Shown piece after piece: positions 1 through 5,720 of a DNA stretch of 5,720 bases (positions are counted from its first letter, which is position 1; every line of letters starts with the position of its first letter). Under the pieces are notes generated by a model. The model was not told the DNA's origin and ran no database searches. It was given only the letters and a program-made list of their open reading frames with translations. A program made the position numbers and the translations under genes. This DNA comes from Gammaproteobacteria bacterium (GTDB lineage: Bacteria > Pseudomonadota > Gammaproteobacteria > Steroidobacterales > Steroidobacteraceae): assembly GCA_009923475.1 (NCBI GenBank), contig RFTM01000130.1, forward strand, positions 1 through 5,720. The letters are read 5' to 3'.

Positions 1-8
1 CGGTGTCG

Positions 9-692
9 TCAGCCGCTGCGCCAATGCGGCGGATAGGTGCGTTCGTAGCCGGGCAAGGCCTCGATGCGGGCCAACCAGCGGCCGAGCGCGGGATAGTTGG
101 CCTCGATGGGCAGGAAACGGCTCGCGAGGTCCTCGGCACCGGGCCGGGCGAGCGCGCGCCGCAGCAGCTGGATGGCCGGGAAGATCACCATGTCGATGGC
201 GCTGCAGTCCTCGCCGACGATCCAGTCGAAGCGCGAGACGCGCTGCTCGATGGTGCGGGCCTCGCGCGCGACGACGTGCATGGCGTCGGTGAGGCCGTCG
301 GCGTCCAGCGGCCGTTCGTCGGCGGGGCCGCGACCGCCGCCGAGCAGGGTGCGGCAGATGCCCATGATGTGCGGCTCGGTGTAGGCCTGGAACTCCTCGA
401 TGACGCGCAGGATGACGGCGGCCTCCTCGGGCGAGCGGCCGAAGATCGGCGGCTCGGGGTACTTGAGGTCGAGGTAGTACAGGATCGCCACCGACTCGAA
501 AACGACATAGTCGCCGTGCTTGAGCACCGGCAGGCGCCCGCGGGGGTTCATGGCGAGCATCTGCGGCGCCTTGTGCTCCTGCAAGGCGAGCTGCAGCGGG
601 TGGCTCCGGTAGGCCAACCGCTTGTGCTCCAGCGCCAGCATCACCCGCCACGAGTACGGGCTGCCGCTTCCCCACCACAGGTCGATCGTCAT
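9..692 (-). CDS. Glutathione S-transferase family protein
   Basis: A 227-residue cytosolic GST-like protein, a normal length for the family. Seen: an N-terminal thioredoxin-like domain (about residues 1-80) with a SPYSWRV segment at 11-17, where zeta-like GSTs carry the catalytic serine region. The cis-proline segment RLPVL is at 53-57, and the glutathione gamma-glutamyl contact FESVAI is at 65-70. The all-helical C-terminal domain contains an S164-x-x-D167 N-capping box (SAID). Family knowledge: such enzymes conjugate or isomerise electrophilic substrates with glutathione, but the substrate cannot be told here. The start MTIDLWW is chosen because the GST fold begins there. An upstream in-frame extension of 103 codons runs antisense through the sulfurtransferase gene and has no GST character. 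No Shine-Dalgarno sequence precedes the ATG, and a TACAAT hexamer ends 7 nt before it, which suggests a leaderless message. The gene is divergent from the sulfurtransferase and ends 8 bases from the window edge. Confidence 0.93.
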   Translation of the reverse strand: MTIDLWWGSGSPYSWRVMLALEHKRLAYRSHPLQLALQEHKAPQMLAMNPRGRLPVLKHGDYVVFESVAILYYLDLKYPEPPIFGRSPEEAAVILRVIEEFQAYTEPHIMGICRTLLGGGRGPADERPLDADGLTDAMHVVAREARTIEQRVSRFDWIVGEDCSAIDMVIFPAIQLLRRALARPGAEDLASRFLPIEANYPALGRWLARIEALPGYERTYPPHWRSG

Positions 693-735
693 GGGAAAGA
701 TTGTAACGGCAACACGTAGGCACGAGAATTGCGCG
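693..735. promoter_or_regulatory. Divergent intergenic region with overlapping promoter-like elements
   Basis: This 43-bp gap separates the divergent GST and sulfurtransferase starts and is visibly more AT-rich than its flanks. On the minus strand, TACAAT (bases 705-700, 5 of 6 matches to the sigma70 -10) lies 7 nt before the GST ATG, with a weak TTCTCG (728-723) 17 nt upstream of it. On the plus strand, TTGTAA (701-706, 4 of 6 to TTGACA) and GAGAAT (724-729, 4 of 6 to TATAAT) are 17 nt apart, and GAGAAT ends 6 nt before the sulfurtransferase ATG. The -10 of each promoter overlaps the -35 of the other, so the two could compete for polymerase. The placement fits leaderless transcripts on both sides. 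The hexamers are read by eye, and the plus-strand one is weak. Confidence 0.4.
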
Positions 736-1605
736 ATGGACCATCTCACCTTCGTCGACGCCGACACGCTGGCGTCGCACCTCGAGGACCCGGATTGGGT
801 GCTGCTCGACTGCCGCTTCGAGCTCGCCAAGCCCGCTTGGGGCGAGGAAGCCTTCGCATCCGGCCACATCCCGGGCGCGCAGTACGCGCACCTCGACCGC
901 GACCTCTCGAGCCCGGTCACGCCGGCGACCGGCCGCCATCCCCTGCCCGACGCTGCCGCGTTCGCGCGGCGCGCAGGCCTTTGGGGCATAGGCGCAGGCA
1001 CCCAGGTGGTGGTCTACGACCAGGACATCGGGGTGTTCGCGGCGCGCGCCTGGTGGCTGCTGCGCTGGCTCGGCCACGCGCGGGTCGCCATCCTCGACGG
1101 CGGCTACGCGGCCTGGACCGCATCCGGGCGCGCGGTCTCGACGTTGCCCGGGTCGCGCCCGGCGCGCAGCTTCTCGGGGACGCCGGACCCCTCGATGGTC
1201 GCCGACGCCGCGGCCGTGCAGGCCGGACTCGCCGCCGATGCCATCCGGCTGGTCGATGCGCGCGGCGCCGAGCGCTTCGCCGGCCGCAACGAGACGATGG
1301 ACCCGGTGGCCGGCCACGTGCCGGGGGCCGTCAACCATCCCTATGGCGGCAACTTCGACGCCGGCCGCGTGGCATCCGTCGACGCGCTGCGCGAGCGCTG
1401 GGGCACGACCCTCGGCGTCCACGGCCCGCGCGGGTTGGTCGCGATGTGCGGCTCGGGCGTCAGCGCCTGCCTGAACCTCGCGACGCTCGAGCACGCCGGG
1501 CTCGGCGGCGGCAAGCTCTACCCCGGCTCCTGGAGCGAATGGATCCGCGATCCGTCGCGACCGGTCGCGACGACGCCGGCCAACGGCGCGCGGCGCGGTC
1601 CGCCG
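736..1605 (+). CDS. 3-mercaptopyruvate sulfurtransferase-like protein (tandem rhodanese), frame open into speA
   Basis: About 283 residues match a complete two-domain sulfurtransferase of the SseA/TST type (usual length about 280). Domain 1 (about 1-140) has the DPDWVLLDCRF strand (18-28), the SGHIPGAQY motif (42-50) and a non-catalytic loop around D96. Domain 2 (about 155-280) has the DARGAERFAGR segment (174-184), GHVPGAVN (193-200) and the active-site loop CGSGVSA with nucleophile C238. A CGSGV loop is typical of 3-mercaptopyruvate sulfurtransferases, whereas thiosulfate enzymes usually carry CRKGV-type loops. The enzyme would move sulfane sulfur from mercaptopyruvate to an acceptor thiol or cyanide, in the cytosol. 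It ends with the usual GSWSEW...RPVA segment (264-278), but no stop follows: the frame continues directly into arginine decarboxylase sequence. The end given here is the domain boundary, not a stop codon. The start at 736 is where the family begins; no clear ribosome binding site precedes it. Confidence 0.88.
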
Positions 1606-3172
<1,567 letters not shown>

Positions 3173-3180
3173 GGCCCGCC

Positions 3181-4296
3181 ATGGCGATGCCCGCGGAAGA
3201 ACTGCCCGTCCCGCCGCTCACCGTCGAGGAGAGCCGCGACTTCCGCAGCTACCACGCGTTCCTGCGCGCGGCCCGCACGTACATGGAAGGCCGGTTGGTG
3301 GCGCGCATGCGCGACGCCTACGACGACGCCCTCGCCTCGCGCGGCGGCCCGCCGCCCGCCGACTGGCGCGAGGCCGAGGCGGTGCTCGACGAGCTCGTCC
3401 CCTTCCAGCTTTATTGCTGGTCGTACCGCCACCTGCAGCGGTTCAAGTACCACCGGCCCTCGCTCGGCATCTTCGCCACGCTCGAGGCGCAGCGCGGGCG
3501 CCTGGTGGCGGGCCTCGAGGCGACGGCGGCCGCGACGCCGCCCGAGGCGCTGCGCCTCGATCCGCAGCTGGAGCTCCCCGAGTATTTCCGTTTCGTGCCG
3601 TTCCACCAGCACACCGGCGGCGTCGCGCACGACGCGCTCGACGGCCTCGCCTACGAGATCGGTCGGCGCACCACCGTCCCGGCGCATGCCGACCCGAACG
3701 GCATCTACCGCATCCTGTTCGACGCGCTGCCGCAGCGTCGCTGGGCGCGGGTGCTCGACTGGGGCACGGGCCACGGCGCGGCGCTCGTCACCTGGCAGCA
3801 GATGCATCCCGAGTCGGAATGCCATGGCGTCGACCTCTCGGCGCCCTGCCTCAAGGTGGCGAACCAGCGGGCCCGCGAGCGCGGCCTGTCGTTCAGGCTC
3901 TCGCAGCAGGACCTCGAGCGCCTCGACTACCCCGACGGTCATTTCGACCTCGTGTTCTTCAATTTCATGCTGCACGAGCTGCCGCCCGCGCATACGCCGG
4001 CGCTGCTGCGCGAAGCCTGCCGCGTGCTGAAGCCGGGCGGCCTGTTCGCCGGCCACGAGTTCCACCTGCGGCCCGGCGACCCGTTCCAGAACGCCCTGCA
4101 GCGCAGCCACGCCTTCACCAACAACGAGACCTATGCCACGCCGTGGTACGACGCGCCGCTCGAGCGGTGGGCGCGCGAGGCCGGGTTCTCCGAGGTCTCG
4201 GTGACGCCCTTCGAGCGGCTCAACCGCTCGGTGGAACGCCCCGGCCGCGCGCCGGTCAGCGTCAACCACTGGAACCTGTACCTGCTGCGCAAGTGA
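3181..4296 (+). CDS. Class I SAM-dependent methyltransferase with a novel-looking N-terminal domain
   Basis: This 371-residue protein has two parts. Residues 1 to about 150 are largely helical, rich in aromatic and arginine residues (SYHAFLRAARTYMEG 23-37, QLYCWSYRHLQRFKYHRP 76-93), and end in a PEYFRFVPFHQHTGGV segment (133-148); I do not recognise this as a named domain. Residues about 185-371 are a Rossmann methyltransferase. They include SAM-binding motif I VLDWGTGHG (191-199), the acidic residue D218 in GVDLS that would contact the SAM ribose, HFDLVFFNFMLHEL (254-267), and the CRVLKPGG loop (280-287). The core resembles Methyltransf_11/25-type small-molecule methyltransferases; the substrate is unknown. 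No signal peptide or membrane segment is seen. The gene begins 8 nt after the speA stop with a good ribosome binding site, and its stop overlaps a possible GTG start of the next gene. The upstream frame is open into this gene only because the broken speA is read out of frame. Confidence 0.9.
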   Translation: MAMPAEELPVPPLTVEESRDFRSYHAFLRAARTYMEGRLVARMRDAYDDALASRGGPPPADWREAEAVLDELVPFQLYCWSYRHLQRFKYHRPSLGIFATLEAQRGRLVAGLEATAAATPPEALRLDPQLELPEYFRFVPFHQHTGGVAHDALDGLAYEIGRRTTVPAHADPNGIYRILFDALPQRRWARVLDWGTGHGAALVTWQQMHPESECHGVDLSAPCLKVANQRARERGLSFRLSQQDLERLDYPDGHFDLVFFNFMLHELPPAHTPALLREACRVLKPGGLFAGHEFHLRPGDPFQNALQRSHAFTNNETYATPWYDAPLERWAREAGFSEVSVTPFERLNRSVERPGRAPVSVNHWNLYLLRK

Positions 4297-4307
4297 GCAC
4301 GACCACC

Positions 4308-4691
4308 ATGGATCAAGGCGACGACGGGAGGCGCGTGCCGGCCGACCCGCTGCAGGGCCGCAAGGCGGCGCTGCAGGCGCCCGTCACGGAGCGCGAACCG
4401 GAGCTGCTCGCGCACCTGCCGATGGACAACGCGGTCGGGGCGATCATGGCGCTCACCGCCGAGGTCTGGCTGCTGCGCGAACGCTTGGCCGCGCTCGAGG
4501 CCGAGCTCGCCGCGCGGCGCGTGCTGCCCGAGGGCGCCGTCGAGCGTCACCAGGACAGCCCCGAGCAGGCGCAGGCGCGCGCCGCCGACCTCGCCGCCTT
4601 CACCGAGCGGGTGATGTCGGAGCTGGCGCGCGACCGCGAGCCGGTCTCGAAGGTCGATCCGCGCGTCCAAAGATACCTGCAGCGCCCCTGA
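4308..4691 (+). CDS. Small uncharacterised coiled-coil protein
   Basis: This is a 127-residue hydrophilic protein that I cannot assign to a family. The N-terminal 35 residues are charged and probably disordered. Residues 46-67 show a clean heptad pattern of hydrophobic positions (I46, L49, V53, L56, L60, L63, L67), which predicts a short coiled coil and therefore dimerisation or binding to a helical partner. A second helical stretch (about 84-110, QAQARAADLAAFTERVMSEL and onward) follows, and the tail DPRVQRYLQRP is basic. No signal peptide, membrane segment or metal-binding cysteines are present. ATG 4308 is given as the start. An in-frame GTG at 4293 would overlap the methyltransferase stop (GTGA, 4293-4296), add five residues and imply translational coupling; neither start has a good ribosome binding site. 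Position and coupling suggest a partner or accessory of the methyltransferase, which is inference only. Confidence 0.72.
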   Translation: MDQGDDGRRVPADPLQGRKAALQAPVTEREPELLAHLPMDNAVGAIMALTAEVWLLRERLAALEAELAARRVLPEGAVERHQDSPEQAQARAADLAAFTERVMSELARDREPVSKVDPRVQRYLQRP

Positions 4692-4694
4692 GCG

Positions 4695-4709
4695 CCCGTC
4701 GGCGACGGG
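4695..4709 (+). other. GC-rich hairpin between the coiled-coil gene and the DUF1838 gene
   Basis: CCCGTC (4695-4700) and GACGGG (4704-4709) form a perfect 6-bp stem with a GGC loop, 4 nt after the stop at 4691. No T-run follows on the plus strand, so it is not a canonical intrinsic terminator. It may stabilise the 3' end of the upstream message, or it may be a chance product of high GC. Confidence 0.35.
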
Positions 4710-4717
4710 GCCGGGTG

Positions 4718-4723
4718 TATCAT
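4718..4723 (+). promoter_or_regulatory. Candidate -10 element for the DUF1838 gene
   Basis: TATCAT matches TATAAT at five of six positions and sits in a small AT-rich island of an otherwise very GC-rich gap. It lies 36 nt before the ATG at 4760, leaving a 5' leader of about 30 nt with a ribosome binding site. No convincing -35 is present at 16-18 nt spacing (the hairpin occupies that place), so an alternative sigma factor, an activator or chance are all possible. Confidence 0.35.
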
Positions 4724-4749
4724 CGGCGGCGTCGTCCCACGCAGCCTCC

Positions 4750-4753
4750 GGAG
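4750..4753 (+). promoter_or_regulatory. Ribosome binding site of the DUF1838 gene
   Basis: GGAG lies 6 nt before the ATG at 4760. It decides in favour of this start over an in-frame ATG at 4715, which would put a basic, proline-rich stretch in front of the signal peptide. Confidence 0.6.
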
Positions 4754-4759
4754 CCCTGC

Positions 4760-5698
4760 ATGACCCTCAAGAACCACGCCACAGCCTGCCTGTCCGCCGC
4801 CCTGCTCGGCGCGCTCGGCCTCTGCGCCGCCTCGCCTGTCGCCGAAGCCAAGAAGGCCAAGGCGGCGCCCGCCATCGACCTCGCGACGCCCGAGGGCGCG
4901 GTCATCGCCGGCCGCAAGATCCAGTGCTCCGCCGAGGACAACGTCCCGGTCATCTACACCTTCCATGGCGAGGCGTTCTCGCGCGTGCCCGGCGAACGCG
5001 ACCGCAAGCTGTTCAACGTCGAGGGCATGAACGTCCGGCAGTGCGTGACCGTCACCGACCCGGCGCGCGGCAAGGGCTGGCGCCTCGTGTCGCGCGAACT
5101 GCTGCTCTACGTCGACCCCGCGACGGGCGAACTGCTGCGCGAATGGAAGAACCCCTGGACCGGCCAGACGGTCAAGGTGCTGCAGACCGCCAACGACCCC
5201 GTGAACCAGCGTCCGGTGTTCCCGGTGGGCGCGGACGGCAAGCCGGCGCAGTGGCCGGGCACCATCAACGGCGACACGTGGTGGAACACCATCACCGTGC
5301 CGCTCTTCTACCAGAACCCCCTCGGCGGCGATTACCAGAAGTACGTCGGCGGGTTCTACCACGCGACCGAGATGTTCAATTTCTTCGGCAAGGTCGCCGA
5401 CCTCGTCGACCCGCGCAACCCGAACCCCCGCATCGAGGTGGGCTGGGTCCGCATGGCGGACTGGCTGCCTTGGATGGAGATGAGCGGGCGCGCCGGCATG
5501 ATCTACATGCATGCGGCCGGACGGAAGCTGGACGGCTACGAGCAGCTGCCTGCGGTGATGCGCAAGGCCATCGAGACGGAGTACCCGGAATACCGCAACC
5601 CGCCCCCGGGCGACGACCGGCGCGAGAACGACACGAGCTGGACCTACTTCAAGAAGAAGTTCCCGGCCGGACAGGCGGCCGCCCCGGCACAAAAGTGA
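4760..5698 (+). CDS. Secreted DUF1838 family protein
   Basis: A 312-residue protein with an N-terminal Sec signal peptide: basic MTLK, a hydrophobic stretch (about 8-24, LSAALLGALGLCAA) and a likely signal peptidase I site after AEA (28-30), followed by a lysine-rich mature start. C22 is preceded by GL and does not fit a lipobox, so a soluble periplasmic protein is expected. The mature part matches the DUF1838 family as I recall it: ATPEGAVIAGRKIQC near the start, VDPATGELLREWKNPWTGQTV (118-138), VGGFYHATEMFNFF (196-209), and the aromatic segment ADWLPWMEMSGRAGMIYMHAAGRKL (233-257), with conserved Trp and His suited to ligand binding. The family's function is unknown to me; no catalytic role should be assumed. 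The C-terminal tail (about 301-312) is Ala/Pro-rich and probably flexible. It lies 68 nt after the coiled-coil gene with its own ribosome binding site and a possible promoter, so it may be transcribed with the upstream genes or separately. Confidence 0.88.
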   Translation: MTLKNHATACLSAALLGALGLCAASPVAEAKKAKAAPAIDLATPEGAVIAGRKIQCSAEDNVPVIYTFHGEAFSRVPGERDRKLFNVEGMNVRQCVTVTDPARGKGWRLVSRELLLYVDPATGELLREWKNPWTGQTVKVLQTANDPVNQRPVFPVGADGKPAQWPGTINGDTWWNTITVPLFYQNPLGGDYQKYVGGFYHATEMFNFFGKVADLVDPRNPNPRIEVGWVRMADWLPWMEMSGRAGMIYMHAAGRKLDGYEQLPAVMRKAIETEYPEYRNPPPGDDRRENDTSWTYFKKKFPAGQAAAPAQK

Positions 5699-5720
5699 CC
5701 GCCGGCGGGCGGGCGGGGGC
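5699..5720 (+). other. GC palindrome and G-rich tract at the window end
   Basis: CCGCCGGCGG (5699-5708) is a perfect palindrome directly after the DUF1838 stop. It is followed by G-runs GGG, GGG and GGGGG (5707-5719) separated by single C bases. It could be part of a transcription end structure or a G-quadruplex-forming tract, but the window ends here. Confidence 0.25.

Noticed and set aside
693..1001. A 103-codon upstream extension of the GST gene on the minus strand
   Set aside because: It lies antisense to the conserved sulfurtransferase domain, has no GST-like content, and the GST fold begins exactly at the ATG at 692.
4715..4759. Earlier start of the DUF1838 protein at ATG 4715
   Set aside because: It would add MYHRRRRPTQPPEPC before the signal peptide and lies inside the -10-like element; the ATG at 4760 has a proper ribosome binding site.
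4820..4830. Lipoprotein signal at C22 of the DUF1838 protein
   Set aside because: The residues before the cysteine (LGL) do not fit a lipobox, and a standard AEA signal peptidase I site follows.
4547..5692. Long minus-strand reading frame (381 codons) opposite the DUF1838 gene
   Set aside because: The plus strand carries a signal peptide and DUF1838 motifs with a ribosome binding site. The antisense frame spans two genes and the gap between them and is composition-driven.

Overview
The window is GC-rich (by eye around 70%) and densely coding, with chromosome-type metabolic genes. I see no rRNA, tRNA, CRISPR, insertion sequence or phage feature. Codon use, a proteobacterial-type biosynthetic arginine decarboxylase, a periplasmic DUF1838 protein and a GST-like gene suggest a high-GC proteobacterium (gamma- or betaproteobacterial type). 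The genus cannot be told from this sequence.

Layout: (1) A glutathione S-transferase-like gene lies on the minus strand (9-692). (2) A 43-bp divergent intergenic region separates it from the plus-strand genes. Neither flanking gene has a clear Shine-Dalgarno sequence, and promoter-like hexamers sit just where leaderless transcripts would need them. (3) A two-domain 3-mercaptopyruvate-type sulfurtransferase starts at 736. (4) Its reading frame runs without a stop codon into speA (biosynthetic arginine decarboxylase). (5) speA is broken: around 2146-2152 the sequence jumps from residues of the N-terminal barrel to residues roughly 110 codons further on, and the frame changes. The rest of speA then reads normally to its stop at 3172. 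(6) A SAM-dependent methyltransferase follows 8 nt later (3181-4296). (7) A small uncharacterised coiled-coil protein follows (4308-4691, or from an overlapping GTG at 4293). (8) After a 68-nt gap with a hairpin and a -10-like element comes a signal-peptide-bearing DUF1838 protein (4760-5698). The last 22 bases are a GC palindrome and a G-rich tract.

The most notable signals are the two lesions around speA: the missing gene boundary with the sulfurtransferase, and the out-of-frame internal deletion. Together they mean either a decayed arginine decarboxylase or an assembly collapse, and read mapping would separate these. A side effect is one uninterrupted reading frame from 736 to 4296, in which the stretch 2153-3180 is out-of-frame nonsense; a single giant protein called there would be an artefact. 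The tightly packed methyltransferase, coiled-coil protein and downstream secreted DUF1838 protein form the best candidate for an undescribed functional unit, but its function cannot be assigned from sequence alone.
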